From assembly GCF_000422325.1 (NCBI RefSeq), contig NZ_AULO01000008.1, forward strand, positions 186,001 to 250,000: DNA of 64,000 nucleotides. Direction: 5' to 3'. Origin of the DNA: Marinospirillum minutulum DSM 6287 (GTDB lineage: Bacteria; Pseudomonadota; Gammaproteobacteria; Pseudomonadales; Halomonadaceae). A model generated the notes under the pieces. That model was not told where the DNA came from and made no database searches. It was given only the letters and a program-made list of their open reading frames with translations. Position numbers and translations under genes: made by a program. Below, one piece after another: positions 36,509-46,283 of this stretch (position 1 is the stretch's first letter; the number at the start of each line of letters is the position of its first letter).

Positions 36509-37927
36509 TTAACCTTTAACACGACGGTCACGCAAATCTTTAAAAGCCATAGCTAAGGCTAATAAAACGGTAAAAGTGATCGTCAATAAACCAAAGCTTA
36601 CGGCAATAGACCAAGAGCTATAAGGTTGTAAGGTAAAGACCAAAGCCGTAATAACGGCAATACCTACCGAAGTACCAATACGCTGCCCCGTTTGCATAAT
36701 AGCGCCAGAGCTACCTGCATAAGCCAAGGGTACTTCAGCAAGTGTTAAAGTCTGGTTAGGGCTAATAACCGAGCCCTGACCTAGACCAAAAAAACCTAAA
36801 GACACTAACAACCACCAAATGCTGGTGCCGACATATTCGTGCAGCATAACCACAGCAATGCTGGCAAGCAGCCCAAAAACAGCCAAACTCAAACCACCTA
36901 TCACCACTTTACGGCCATAATAGTTAACCTTTTTACCTGCCCAGTTGGCTGAATAGGCTGAAAGCAGTGCTGAAGGAATGCCCACCATACCCGCCTCAAA
37001 AGCTGAAAAACCAAGACCTAGCTGTACATACAAAGGAATTAACACCCAAACACTGGTCATGCCTAAAAAGTAGAGGGTCATAATAATGCTGCCGTTACGG
37101 TAGCTAGAAGTGGCAAATATTTTTAAATCAACCATAGGGCTATAGCCACGCAAGGTGTACCAACGCTCCCAGCGCACCCAAATGTAAAATAACAACAACC
37201 CCACAGGAACTAACAACCAAAGCAAACCCGATGGATGCGATTCAACAAAGGGAAACAAAAATGCCAACACACCTAAACCCAATAACACAGCCCCTATAGG
37301 ATCTAAGGAACTTAACCCCTTGTGCTCTTTAAGTTTAGGCTTATGTATTAAAGGGCGTGGAAACCACAAGAAAGCAAGCACCAGTGTTATTAAACCCACA
37401 GGTAGATTAATAAGAAAAGTCAGGCGCCAGCCAAGTTCCGCACCACCCAGTTGAATGAGCAGCCCACCAATAACAGGACCAATGGCAACAGAAACGCCCA
37501 CCGTAGTACCAAAAAGTCCAAAAGCACGCCCCCGCTCTGGTCCTTGAAAATACTGCTGAATCATTCCTACCGCCTGAGGGTTCATAAAACCAGAACCCAC
37601 ACCCTGCACAAAACGCGCCCCATTAAGCCAGTGAGCATCAGGAGCTAAACCTGCGGCTATCGAAGCAGTAATAAAGATAATCAAGCCAAGAATAAAAAAA
37701 CCACCCCGCCCCATTAAATCGCCAGCTCGCCCTGCACTTACCAGCACCACACCAAAGGTAAGCGCATAGCCTGATAACACCCACTGAATATCAGAGCGGC
37801 TGGCGTTCAACCCTTCTTGAATAGAAGCTAAGGCAACATTCACCACGCTTACACTTAATAGCGACATAAAAATTGCCATAAGCAAAACAGCAAGAATTCG
37901 CCAACGTATAGGGTCGTTATTAGTCAT
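36509..37927 (-). CDS. MFS drug/proton antiporter, DHA2 (14-TM) family
   Basis: A 472-residue major-facilitator exporter with about 14 membrane segments. The start ILAVLLMAIFMSLLSVSVVN, followed by DIQWVLSGYALTFGVVLVSA, is the DHA2 motif D1 area. AGRAGDLMGRGGFFILG is the MFS loop 2-3 motif. GTTVGVSVAIGPVIGGLLI is the antiporter motif C. Relatives export cations, dyes or acids; this one's substrate is unknown. It lies 13 bases upstream of nothing else on its own strand except that the DsbA gene ends just before its start, so the two could share a transcript. Confidence 0.87.
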   Translation of the reverse strand: MTNNDPIRWRILAVLLMAIFMSLLSVSVVNVALASIQEGLNASRSDIQWVLSGYALTFGVVLVSAGRAGDLMGRGGFFILGLIIFITASIAAGLAPDAHWLNGARFVQGVGSGFMNPQAVGMIQQYFQGPERGRAFGLFGTTVGVSVAIGPVIGGLLIQLGGAELGWRLTFLINLPVGLITLVLAFLWFPRPLIHKPKLKEHKGLSSLDPIGAVLLGLGVLAFLFPFVESHPSGLLWLLVPVGLLLFYIWVRWERWYTLRGYSPMVDLKIFATSSYRNGSIIMTLYFLGMTSVWVLIPLYVQLGLGFSAFEAGMVGIPSALLSAYSANWAGKKVNYYGRKVVIGGLSLAVFGLLASIAVVMLHEYVGTSIWWLLVSLGFFGLGQGSVISPNQTLTLAEVPLAYAGSSGAIMQTGQRIGTSVGIAVITALVFTLQPYSSWSIAVSFGLLTITFTVLLALAMAFKDLRDRRVKG

Positions 37928-37940
37928 TTAAAACCTTAAA

Positions 37941-38579
37941 TTATGCATTTAGCTCACGTAACACTTGCACAAAAGTCGCTGTTTCTTGAGCGCCAGAAAT
38001 TAGATGCTTGTTGTTAATAATAAATGCTGGCACAGAAGTTATACCCGCCTGCTGGTAAGTGGCTTCTTCTTCTCTAACCTTGGCGGCATATTGGTCTGAC
38101 TCTAGTAGTTGTTTAGCTTTTGTGGTATCTAGCCCTATTGCTTCAACACAAGCTAATAAAACGTCTTGGTCAGAAACCACCCTAGCCTCACCAAAATACA
38201 CTTCAAACAATGCTTGCTTCATTTCAGTTTGCTTGCCTTCTTCTCTAGCCCATTTAACTAAACGGTGAGCATCAAAAGTATTGCAAGTTAAGCGCTGCTG
38301 TATTTTTTCAAAGTTCAGACCTAGCGTTCTAGCAATAGTCATCATTTGTGCTTGGGTAGCATGTAATTCTTCTTCACTACGGCCATACTTTTTAGCTAAG
38401 GCTGGTAAAATAGGTTCGCCCTCACCGCTGTGATCTGGATTCAGCTCAAAGGCACGCCATTCCACAGTGAATTTAAACTCAGACGCCAACTGCTGCATTG
38501 CTTTTTCCAGCCGTGCATAACCTATGGCACACCAAGGGCAGGCAATATCAGAAACAATATCAATTTGTATGTTTTTCAT
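37941..38579 (-). CDS. FrnE-type DsbA-family thiol oxidoreductase
   Basis: A cytoplasmic DsbA-like protein of 212 residues. The active site is C-P-W-C in IVSDIACPWCAIGYARLEKA near residue 8, and the cis-proline loop is AGITSVPAFIINNKHLISGA near residue 181. There is no signal peptide, as in the FrnE branch of 2-hydroxychromene-2-carboxylate-isomerase-like proteins. I start at ATG 38579, after AGGA, rather than at an upstream in-frame codon (38594) that adds five residues. It is followed 13 bases later by the MFS gene. Confidence 0.87.
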   Translation of the reverse strand: MKNIQIDIVSDIACPWCAIGYARLEKAMQQLASEFKFTVEWRAFELNPDHSGEGEPILPALAKKYGRSEEELHATQAQMMTIARTLGLNFEKIQQRLTCNTFDAHRLVKWAREEGKQTEMKQALFEVYFGEARVVSDQDVLLACVEAIGLDTTKAKQLLESDQYAAKVREEEATYQQAGITSVPAFIINNKHLISGAQETATFVQVLRELNA

Positions 38580-38625
38580 AGTAAATCCTGTCAATAGATT
38601 AGACTTGGGTATTTATTAACGACTC

Positions 38626-39285
38626 TTAAGCAATAACCTTAGCCAAAAAAGCATCCATATCCCTTACTTCTTCTAGACAAAGGCTATGATCCATACCATA
38701 GCTTTGGTATTCGGGCTGATACCCCATTGTTTGTAAATGTTTTACGGCTGTTTGCCCTAAAGCTTCCGCTACCACAGGATCAAAACTTCCATGAGCAACA
38801 AAAATAGGAAGGCTACGATTAGCTTCACTTAAATTAATGGTGTCAGCCGTGGCAAAGTAGGTAGATAAAGCAAAAAGCCCGCCCAAAGGCTTGGGATAAC
38901 TAAGCGCCAGCTCATAGGCCACTGCACCACCTTGAGAAAAACCACCAATAATAATGTTTTTACTGGGTACACCTCGGTCGATTTCAGCTTCGACTAAAGC
39001 TGCCACTAGGTTTGCAGATTTTTTTAATTGCTCAACATCGACTTTGCGGTCAATGTCCATGGCTAGAATATCGTACCAAGCAGGCATCACCATTCCACCG
39101 TTAACAGTGACAGGCAACTCTGGCGCATGAGGAAAAATAAAACGAACAGGCGTATTTTTGGAAAAAGCAAATTCTGGTACTAGGGGTTCAAAATCGTGCC
39201 CACTTGCCCCTAAACCATGTAACCAAATAACGGTGTATTCTGGGTTAGCACCCGTGTCAATTTGCAAGGTGTTTAATTCAGCCAT
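38626..39285 (-). CDS. Alpha/beta-hydrolase carboxylesterase (phospholipase/carboxylesterase family)
   Basis: A 219-residue cytoplasmic serine esterase. TVIWLHGLGASGHDFEPLVPE near residue 18 forms the oxyanion region, NIIIGGFSQGGAVAYELAL near residue 109 holds the nucleophile Ser in G-x-S-x-G, VAHGSFDPVV near residue 163 supplies the Asp and YGMDHSLCLEEV near residue 197 the His. Length and motifs match Pseudomonas carboxylesterase II. GGAGAA precedes the ATG. It is probably a separate unit or the first of the run into the FrnE-type gene (46 bases apart). Confidence 0.89.
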   Translation of the reverse strand: MAELNTLQIDTGANPEYTVIWLHGLGASGHDFEPLVPEFAFSKNTPVRFIFPHAPELPVTVNGGMVMPAWYDILAMDIDRKVDVEQLKKSANLVAALVEAEIDRGVPSKNIIIGGFSQGGAVAYELALSYPKPLGGLFALSTYFATADTINLSEANRSLPIFVAHGSFDPVVAEALGQTAVKHLQTMGYQPEYQSYGMDHSLCLEEVRDMDAFLAKVIA

Positions 39286-39390
39286 GAGTTCTCCATTAGT
39301 TCAGCGAATAATTACCCCTATCATACAGCTTCGGTAACTTTCTACACCCGCGAAGAAACAAGCAGCAGTAACTTTAACCGTTATAAAAAA

Positions 39391-39450
39391 TAGCTTAGTT
39401 GCTGCTCAACTCACTAATGATAACCACTATTAAATTAAGTTGAGCAGCAA
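39391..39450 (-). terminator. Probable terminator of the RND pump operon
   Basis: A perfect 13-base inverted repeat, TTGCTGCTCAACT (39399-39411) and AGTTGAGCAGCAA (39438-39450), with a 26-base loop. Read leftward it is followed by CTAAGCTATTTTTTA. The loop is long for a classical terminator, but location just after the pump gene supports it. Confidence 0.5.
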
Positions 39451-39462
39451 GCAAAGGTTGCG

Positions 39463-42400
39463 TTAGCTAGAAGATGGAATTGTCTCAGCTAGTTCTATTG
39501 CGCGTTTAGACCTAGCCATTGGGCGGTGATCTCTAGCGAGTAGGCTATAAACCGTAGGCAACACAAACAAAGTAAAGAGCGTACCTATTAACAACCCACA
39601 AACCACCACTATACCAATTGAAAAACGGCTTTCAGCGCCAGCGCCTGTAGCAAACAACAAAGGAACTAAACCAGCAACCATGGCTGCAGTTGTCATCAGT
39701 ATAGGTCGCATACGTATAATGGCTGCTTTGTGCATGGCCTCTAAACGCGCTAAACCTTCATTTTCTTGAATAGCATTTGCAAAAGACACCATTAAGATAC
39801 CGTGCTTAGAAATTAGGCCAACTAAAGTAACCAAACCGATTTGGGTATAAATATTCAAGGTGGCATAACCTAACCATAAGGGTAGTAAAGCACCACAAAT
39901 GGCCAAGGGTACGGTTACCAAAATAACCAATGGGTCACGAAAGCTTTCATACTGAGCAGCTAACACAAAGAAAATAACCACCAAAGCAAAGCCAAAGGAA
40001 ATAACTAAACGGTTGCCCTCTTTAACAAACTGGCGACTATCAGAAAGCCAATCTAGTTGTGCTCCAGGTGGCAAGGGTAAACCCTGTAAAAAGCTCACTG
40101 CTTGCCCAACAGTCACACCAGGCAAAAGTACCCCCGATAGAGTTACTGCATTCATCTGATTAAACTGAGGCAGACTATTTGCTCCTGCCTGAATCTTTAC
40201 ATCGACTACACTGGCTAAGGGCACTAAACCACCGCTTGCAGTACGCACATAATAGCCTAGCAAGTCATCAGGAGCACGGCGTTGGTCTTGCGCCACCTGG
40301 GCAATAACATCATAAGAACGATCAAACCAGTTAAAGCGATTGATATAACCCTCGCCCACCAAGACGGCTAGGGTATCAGCTATAGCCTGCATACTTACAC
40401 CGAGTTCACCCGCCTTATCTGCATTAACACTAATTTTGGCTTGAGGACTATCAAAAGCTAGGTTGCTATCCACAAAAGCAAATAAGCCGCTACCCCAAGC
40501 TGCCCCTTTAATGCCTTCTAACACGCCATAAAGTTCTTCAAAACTTGCGGGAGAACGCAACACCATTTGTAGCGGCAAACCATCACTGCCTGAAGGTAAG
40601 GCCGCTGGCTGGAAAGCCGTCATAAAGGCACCGGTAATATTCGCGCTACGAGCATTCAGCGCACCTTCTACTGCATCGCTGCTCATCTGCCGCTCTTTCC
40701 AGTCTTTTAAAACAATACCGCCAAAACCCATGTTTTGACTACCCGTACCATTCACTAAAAATGAACCGGTATAGTCTGGCATTTGTTGAAAGACTTCTTC
40801 AACGGCATAGGCCACCTGCTCGGTATATTCTAGGTTGGCATATTGTGGGCCTTTGGTTTGAATAAACACAAAACCTTGGTCCTCGCCAGGTGCTAGCTCT
40901 CTTTCTACCCCCATAAACAAAACCGCTATGCCACCCAACACCACCAAACACACAATAAGTACCGCAGCACGAGCTGCCAGTACATGACCCAGCAAACGAC
41001 CATAAGCCGCTGAAACTTTGTTCATACTGCGCTCTACTGCTTGTGAAAAACGCCCTTCATTTAATTCGGCATTTAATAGGTAACTACTCATCATAGGCGA
41101 CAAAGTTAGTGCTATAACGCCTGAAATAATCACCGAGCCAGCTAAAGTAAAAGCAAACTCTTTAAACAACGCACCGGTAATTCCACCCATCATACCTATG
41201 GGTGCATAAACAGCAGCTAGGGTTAAAGTCATACCTATGACTGGCCAAATAATCTCACGCGTACCAATAATAGCCGCCTTGGCAGGTGATAAGCCTTCTA
41301 TAATATGCCGATGAATATTCTCTACTACCACTATGGCATCATCGACCACCAAACCTATGGCTAGCACCATTGCCAGTAAGGTCAGTAGATTAATAGAAAA
41401 ACCAAAAGCTAACATTAAGGCAGCTACGCCAGTTAACGATAAAGGAATGGTCACCAGTGGAATAATCACCGCACGGAAAGTACCTAAAAACAGGAAGATA
41501 ACCGCAATAACAATAAACACCGCTATAAGCAAGGTTTCCATTACTTCATCAATAGAAGCGTTAACAAAGCGTGCCGTATCAAAATTATTAATCACCTCTA
41601 GGCCTGGCGGTGCAACTCTTTGAATATCGGGAAGGAGTGCATTAACTCCAGCAACAATTTCTAAAGGGTTACCATCGGGCGTGGGTGAAATAATCACTGC
41701 CACACCCCGCTGCCCATCATTAAAAAAACTATTATTAAAACTATCACCATCCAGTTCTACCGTGGCTACATCTGCAAGCCTTACCAGCCTGTTTGCTGCA
41801 CGTTTAATCACTAGGTTTTTAAACTCTTCAACACTGCGCTTATCAGTGGTGGCTGTAATGGCAATCAAATCATCTTCGCCACGCAATACACCTGCAGCAG
41901 TTTGCACATTGTTCACTCGTAAAGCTTGAGCAAGGTCGCTGGCAGTTAAACCCCTTGCTGCTAGCTTGATAGGGTCTACCCACAAACGCATGGCTAGGGT
42001 TTGGCCACCGCCTATTTCAGCCGAGGCCACCCCAGGCACTGAGGTTAACAAGGGTTGTGCAACCCTAGCTACAAAGTCTGAGATTTCAGGTATAGACTGT
42101 TGCTCACTCATAAAAGCTAGGTACTGAACAGCCGAAACCCCATCGGTGATGGTGTTAATTTCTGGGTCATAAACCCCTTCAGGAAGCTGGTATTTAACCT
42201 GTTGCACTTTAGCTAGTACTTCGGTCATGGAGCGGTCAGTATCGGCATTGAGTACTAACTTGGCTTTAATTTCACTGCGTCCCCTAGTGGAATTAGAAAC
42301 TAAATACTCAATACCACTAGCGCCTGCAATCGCTTGAGCTAGGGGCGTAGTCACAAAACCAAGCATTACCTCTTGTGAAGCACCGGGGAAGTTAGTGGTA

Positions 42401-42540
42401 ACTACAATCGTGGCACTTTCCATGGCCGGGTACTGGCGTGTAGGCAAAGAGAAAAAAGCCGCCAAGCCAACCAGTAAAATAAGTGTACTTAAAGTAATAG
42501 AAAGAATGGGTCGCTTAATAAATAAATCAGTAAATTTCAT
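39463..42540 (-). CDS. RND multidrug efflux permease (HAE1 family)
   Basis: Trimeric inner-membrane proton/drug antiporter, 1025 residues. The N-terminal helix reads FIKRPILSITLSTLILLVGL. Twelve membrane segments and two large periplasmic loops follow. The helix 4 proton-relay pair of aspartates is in MVLAIGLVVDDAIVVVENIH near residue 392. MAMVGLTL-like GLISKHGILMVSFANAIQEN near residue 911 is typical of the MexI/MexQ-like branch. The start overlaps the membrane-fusion gene's stop by one base (TAATG). The operon carries no outer-membrane channel, so it must borrow one. A SoxR-controlled promoter lies upstream. Confidence 0.92.
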   Translation of the reverse strand: MKFTDLFIKRPILSITLSTLILLVGLAAFFSLPTRQYPAMESATIVVTTNFPGASQEVMLGFVTTPLAQAIAGASGIEYLVSNSTRGRSEIKAKLVLNADTDRSMTEVLAKVQQVKYQLPEGVYDPEINTITDGVSAVQYLAFMSEQQSIPEISDFVARVAQPLLTSVPGVASAEIGGGQTLAMRLWVDPIKLAARGLTASDLAQALRVNNVQTAAGVLRGEDDLIAITATTDKRSVEEFKNLVIKRAANRLVRLADVATVELDGDSFNNSFFNDGQRGVAVIISPTPDGNPLEIVAGVNALLPDIQRVAPPGLEVINNFDTARFVNASIDEVMETLLIAVFIVIAVIFLFLGTFRAVIIPLVTIPLSLTGVAALMLAFGFSINLLTLLAMVLAIGLVVDDAIVVVENIHRHIIEGLSPAKAAIIGTREIIWPVIGMTLTLAAVYAPIGMMGGITGALFKEFAFTLAGSVIISGVIALTLSPMMSSYLLNAELNEGRFSQAVERSMNKVSAAYGRLLGHVLAARAAVLIVCLVVLGGIAVLFMGVERELAPGEDQGFVFIQTKGPQYANLEYTEQVAYAVEEVFQQMPDYTGSFLVNGTGSQNMGFGGIVLKDWKERQMSSDAVEGALNARSANITGAFMTAFQPAALPSGSDGLPLQMVLRSPASFEELYGVLEGIKGAAWGSGLFAFVDSNLAFDSPQAKISVNADKAGELGVSMQAIADTLAVLVGEGYINRFNWFDRSYDVIAQVAQDQRRAPDDLLGYYVRTASGGLVPLASVVDVKIQAGANSLPQFNQMNAVTLSGVLLPGVTVGQAVSFLQGLPLPPGAQLDWLSDSRQFVKEGNRLVISFGFALVVIFFVLAAQYESFRDPLVILVTVPLAICGALLPLWLGYATLNIYTQIGLVTLVGLISKHGILMVSFANAIQENEGLARLEAMHKAAIIRMRPILMTTAAMVAGLVPLLFATGAGAESRFSIGIVVVCGLLIGTLFTLFVLPTVYSLLARDHRPMARSKRAIELAETIPSSS

Positions 42541-43619
42541 TACTTTTTCACCACACGTAAATCAGCACCAGGGCGAACTCTTAGCTGACCTTCAGTTACT
42601 ACCAGGTCGCCCGCTTGCAAACCTTGAGCAATCACAACTTGATCACCCACTCTGCGACCAACAACAACTGGCACAATTTCGGCCTGCCCCACCTGCTCAG
42701 CATTCAGGTTACGCACAACTAGGACAGTATCTCCCGAAGCAGAAGTCGTCACAGCCGAAGCAGGTAAAATAAGTGCATCAGGTTCTGGTGGTAAAAGAAT
42801 CGTCATAGTTGCATACATGCCCGGTTGCAAAATCCCTTGCGGGTTAGCTAACTTGGCCTGAATTGTGGCACTGCGCGTGTCTCGGTTAACTTGTGGCTCT
42901 AGCGCGGTCAGGGTTGCTTTAATGGGTCCAACTTCACTTAAATCAGCATCCACCAAAACACTTTGCCCAAGCTTTACTCTGGCCAGCTCCTCTTGAGGCA
43001 AATCAAAGTTTGCATACAGCTGGTTTAAATTCGTTAGACTAACAATGGTTTCACTAGGGTTTAGGTACTGGCCTTGATCTATCAGGCGTAAACCTAGCTT
43101 GCCATCAAAAGGAGCATAAATACGTTTATGACGAATACGGGCTTGAAGCTGTTTAACCTGTGCTGCGGCTTGGTCACGCTCAAACAAATGCAGTTGCAAC
43201 CTTTCTTGGGAGGTAGCACCTGTGCTGGCTAGTTCTTTAGTTCTTGCATACTGATGACGAGTAAAAGTTGCTCTGGCTTGTGCTGCAGCTAGCTCAGCCT
43301 GCTCTAGCGTATCATCCAGTTGCACTAACAAGCTCCCAGCTTTTACCTTTTGTCCTGACTCAAATAAAATAGCCGTTACCCGTCCTTCCATTTCTGCTGA
43401 CAAGCTAACCTGCTGCACTGCACGAAGTTCACCTAGGGCTTTTAAGTTCACCGGAGCTGCTTCAGATTTTAAGCGGGTAGCGATTACATCAATGGGTCCA
43501 CCACCAGCCCAGCCACCTTGCGCTTGCCTACTTTGTTGCCAGTACCACAAGCCGGTTATTAATATAGTTAAAACAAAGCACACAAGAATAATTGATTTAA
43601 AACCTGATGACGCCTTCAT
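42540..43619 (-). CDS. RND efflux membrane-fusion protein
   Basis: Periplasmic adaptor of the RND pump, 359 residues. An N-terminal membrane anchor (about 8-28) is followed by a lipoyl half (VSLSAEMEGRVTAILFESGQ near 72), a helical hairpin (about 105-170), the second lipoyl half (IYAPFDGKLGLRLIDQGQYL near 167) and a beta-barrel with PGMYATMTILLPPEPDALIL. GGAGAAGG stands before the ATG. First gene of the pump pair, transcribed from the SoxR-type promoter. Confidence 0.9.
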   Translation of the reverse strand: MKASSGFKSIILVCFVLTILITGLWYWQQSRQAQGGWAGGGPIDVIATRLKSEAAPVNLKALGELRAVQQVSLSAEMEGRVTAILFESGQKVKAGSLLVQLDDTLEQAELAAAQARATFTRHQYARTKELASTGATSQERLQLHLFERDQAAAQVKQLQARIRHKRIYAPFDGKLGLRLIDQGQYLNPSETIVSLTNLNQLYANFDLPQEELARVKLGQSVLVDADLSEVGPIKATLTALEPQVNRDTRSATIQAKLANPQGILQPGMYATMTILLPPEPDALILPASAVTTSASGDTVLVVRNLNAEQVGQAEIVPVVVGRRVGDQVVIAQGLQAGDLVVTEGQLRVRPGADLRVVKK

Positions 43620-43681
43620 CCAACCTTCTCCACTCAGCTTTTGTAAAGTCTACCTTGGTGCTTTACCAAGAAGTGAGTACA

Positions 43682-43712
43682 CTTATACAGCCTCAACTTA
43701 ACTTGAGGTCAA
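43682..43712 (-). promoter_or_regulatory. SoxR box inside a 19-bp-spacer promoter for the RND pump
   Basis: CCTCAACTTAACTTGAGG at 43691-43708 differs at one position from the E. coli soxS SoxR box. Read leftward it lies between a -35 TTGACC (complement 43707-43712) and a -10 TATAAG (complement 43682-43687) with a 19-base spacer (43688-43706), the over-long spacer characteristic of MerR-family activation. The start of the membrane-fusion gene is about 63 bases downstream. Confidence 0.88.
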
Positions 43713-43747
43713 GTATTAGTTTTTAAGAAGACTTATTAGGAATACAG

Positions 43748-43768
43748 ATGAGTAACTTAAATGGTTAA
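43748..43768 (+). other. Six-codon upstream frame overlapping the soxR start
   Basis: ATG 43748 sits seven bases after AGGA and reads MSNLNG then TAA (43766-43768), out of frame with soxR, whose own ATG (43761) has no nearby ribosome site and an in-frame stop immediately upstream. Ribosomes finishing this short frame could restart at soxR. This is inferred from spacing alone. Confidence 0.35.
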
Positions 43769-44207
43769 CGGTAATCGAATACTGAGTATTGGTGAAGTGG
43801 CTAAACGTAGTGGCGTGGCTATTTCTACTATTCATTTTTATGAATCAAAAGGCTTAATTACTTCTACTCGTAATGCCAGTAATCACCGCCAATACCCTTC
43901 TGTTGTTTTACGCTATATTGCCATTATTAGGGTTGCGCAGCGCACAGGCATGACTTTAGAAGAAATACAAAAAACTCTCAGTGCTTATCAGGCAGGCGCA
44001 AAATTAAATGAAAATGAATGGAAAACCTTAGCTGCCGAATGGCAAGCAGGCATTAACCAACGCATTAAACGCTTAGAGCGCTTACGTGATGAGCTAGATA
44101 ACTGTATAGGCTGTGGTTGCCTTTCTTTAAAGGAGTGCCCTCTACGCAATCCCAAGGATAAATTGGCAGAAAAAGGACCTGGTCCACAAATATTAGAACG
44201 TCCTTAA
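43761..44207 (+). CDS. soxR: Redox-sensing MerR-family regulator SoxR
   Basis: A [2Fe-2S] activator that responds to redox-cycling agents. The 148-residue protein has the MerR helix-turn-helix SIGEVAKRSGVAISTIHFYE near residue 9, a dimerisation helix, and the cluster ligands Cys115, Cys118, Cys120 and Cys126 in CIGCGCLSLKECPLRNP. This arrangement is diagnostic of SoxR. It is divergent from the RND pump with a SoxR box between them, as in pseudomonads where SoxR controls pumps rather than soxS. Confidence 0.95.
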   Translation: MVNGNRILSIGEVAKRSGVAISTIHFYESKGLITSTRNASNHRQYPSVVLRYIAIIRVAQRTGMTLEEIQKTLSAYQAGAKLNENEWKTLAAEWQAGINQRIKRLERLRDELDNCIGCGCLSLKECPLRNPKDKLAEKGPGPQILERP

Positions 44208-44327
44208 CAAAACACCTAGCTTTGTTTTGAAATGGCGTTAATATGTAATCTTTTGTATTATGCACCGCTAACTAATACCAACATTAGGTTCTTTTCGCTT
44301 TAAACGATGAATACAAGGAGAATTACA

Positions 44328-46274
44328 GTGTTTACATCGCTAACCCTTCGCCAAAGGTTGCTGGCTTCAATTATAGTTTCTGGTGGTATTTTTTTACTTA
44401 TCGGCCTGTTTTACACTTTAAATCATAGGAATGACCTTGCCACAGAAGCGATGCAAGAACGCAGCAAAAACCTACAAATTATTTTGCAAGAACGCTTAAA
44501 AGCTAAAGAAGAGTTCGGCTTAGGCTTGGCAGTTATGCTGGCTAAAAACCAGCTTATTCAAGAATACCTTTACGCAGATGTGCGAAGCGAAGTTGAAGTT
44601 ATTCTTAATGACCTAGTAAAACACTATGCTAAAACAACTAATTACCGTGGTTTAAAAGTTCAAATTCATACCGCTGAAGGTAAGTCTTGGTTGCGTAACT
44701 GGAACCCTAACCTTCATGGCGATGATTTATTATTTCGTCCTAGCATCCAAAAAATGCTTGCTGAAAAACGCCCCTTTGCCAGCTCTGATGAAACAGGACG
44801 CAGTGGCTTTGCAGTACGTGGCCTTGCCCCTATTTTTTATGATGGTCAATACCTAGGTAGCCTAGAAGTATTGCAGGGTGTTGGCAGTGTTAGCCGCGAT
44901 TTTGAAGGCGATGGTCAAGCCTACATTATGCTGCTTAACCAAAGCGTTGCCCAAGAGTCACCAGGTATTGCTAAAAATATGGCTATTGGTGACTACCTTT
45001 TAGCTAATGATCGTTGGTTTAACGAAAGAGCAAGAGGTTTTGCTAGCAGCTTGAATTTAAACCACCTACAAAAAGCAAAAACCGAGCTAACAGCCAACTG
45101 GTTTGCTACCAGCCTACCTATTCTAAATAACCAAGGTCAGCCGGTAGGTGTACACCTACTAGGTGAACCAGCAGCCATTATTGAAGCGCAGGTTGCCAAA
45201 GCAACTTTTACCGCTTGGATATTTATGGGTTTATTAATTTTATTAATCCTAGGCATGGGTACTAGCGTTGCTTTGCAGGTACAACGCTCTGTTGTTCGCC
45301 CTATTGCTAGAAGTGTAAGCCGCCTTAAAAGCATGGAAAACGACTTAACCCTACGCTTAAGCACTAAATACAAAGATGAACTAGGTAGTCTTTTTGGAGC
45401 ATTTAACTCCCATACGGAAACCCTAGCGCATGTAATAGGTGAAGTCACAGAAACGGCTAACAACCTAGCAACTGCAGCCGATCAAATGCTAGCTAACAGC
45501 CAACAAAGCCGACAGTTAGCTAATTCACAGCTAGCAGAAACAGACCAAGTCGCTTCAGCAAGTAATGAAATGGCAGCTTCTTCTGCTGAAATGGCCGAAC
45601 ACGCCGATGCAACCTTAAGTGCAACTGAGCAAGCGCAAGCAGAAACACAAAAAGGCCAAGAAGAGGTAACTAGTACCATAAAAGCCATTAACAACTTATC
45701 TTTACAAATGAATAATATGTTAGGTGTTATTGAGCGTTTAGATACTGGCAGCCAAAATATAGGTAAGGTAATTGAAACAATTTCAGCCGTTGCTGAACAA
45801 ACCAACCTCTTAGCATTAAACGCAGCCATTGAAGCTGCCAGAGCAGGTGAACAAGGCCGTGGTTTTGCTGTAGTTGCAGATGAAGTACGCCAGCTAGCGA
45901 GCAGAACACAGCAAGCAACGGGTGAAATAGACCAAATTATTGCCGAAGTACAAGCAGCAGCAACCGATGTATCTAAGGCAATTTACCAAGGCACTAAGCA
46001 GGCAGAAGCTTGTGTTAATCAAGCCGAGGCCGCAGGTAAAGCCTTAGACAATATTAGCTTTAGCGTAACCTCTGTTAATGAACATGGCTTGCAAATAGCT
46101 CAGGCTGCACGTGAACAAAACAGTGTTGCTGTAGAAATTAGCCAGAGCATGGTTAGAATTAACGACCTAGCTACAGAAAGCAGCAGTTCAACTGAACAAA
46201 CCCAAACGGTGAACTTGGCTTTAGTTAAGCGCGCAGAAGCCTTAGAAGCGTTAGTAAAAAAGTTTAAGCTTTAA
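44328..46274 (+). CDS. Methyl-accepting chemotaxis protein, dCache_3-like sensor (paralogue)
   Basis: Chemoreceptor of 648 residues. TM1 near 8-28, a periplasmic sensor (about 35-285) with [20 protein letters not shown] and [22 protein letters not shown]2 near 290-312, HAMP (about 313-365), then a canonical signalling domain with [21 protein letters not shown] start at GTG 44328, seven bases after AAGGAG, because it aligns with the GTG start of the paralogue at 23573; the ATG at 44307 adds seven unconserved residues. Sensor halves of the two receptors are closely alike, the signalling halves are not. Confidence 0.88.
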   Translation: MFTSLTLRQRLLASIIVSGGIFLLIGLFYTLNHRNDLATEAMQERSKNLQIILQERLKAKEEFGLGLAVMLAKNQLIQEYLYADVRSEVEVILNDLVKHYAKTTNYRGLKVQIHTAEGKSWLRNWNPNLHGDDLLFRPSIQKMLAEKRPFASSDETGRSGFAVRGLAPIFYDGQYLGSLEVLQGVGSVSRDFEGDGQAYIMLLNQSVAQESPGIAKNMAIGDYLLANDRWFNERARGFASSLNLNHLQKAKTELTANWFATSLPILNNQGQPVGVHLLGEPAAIIEAQVAKATFTAWIFMGLLILLILGMGTSVALQVQRSVVRPIARSVSRLKSMENDLTLRLSTKYKDELGSLFGAFNSHTETLAHVIGEVTETANNLATAADQMLANSQQSRQLANSQLAETDQVASASNEMAASSAEMAEHADATLSATEQAQAETQKGQEEVTSTIKAINNLSLQMNNMLGVIERLDTGSQNIGKVIETISAVAEQTNLLALNAAIEAARAGEQGRGFAVVADEVRQLASRTQQATGEIDQIIAEVQAAATDVSKAIYQGTKQAEACVNQAEAAGKALDNISFSVTSVNEHGLQIAQAAREQNSVAVEISQSMVRINDLATESSSSTEQTQTVNLALVKRAEALEALVKKFKL

Positions 46275-46283
46275 AATAACCTC

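Noticed and set aside
41333-41929. Plus-strand frames opposite the RND permease
   Set aside because: Composition (Ser/Thr/Lys-rich) is typical of antisense reading of a membrane protein; no ribosome sites.
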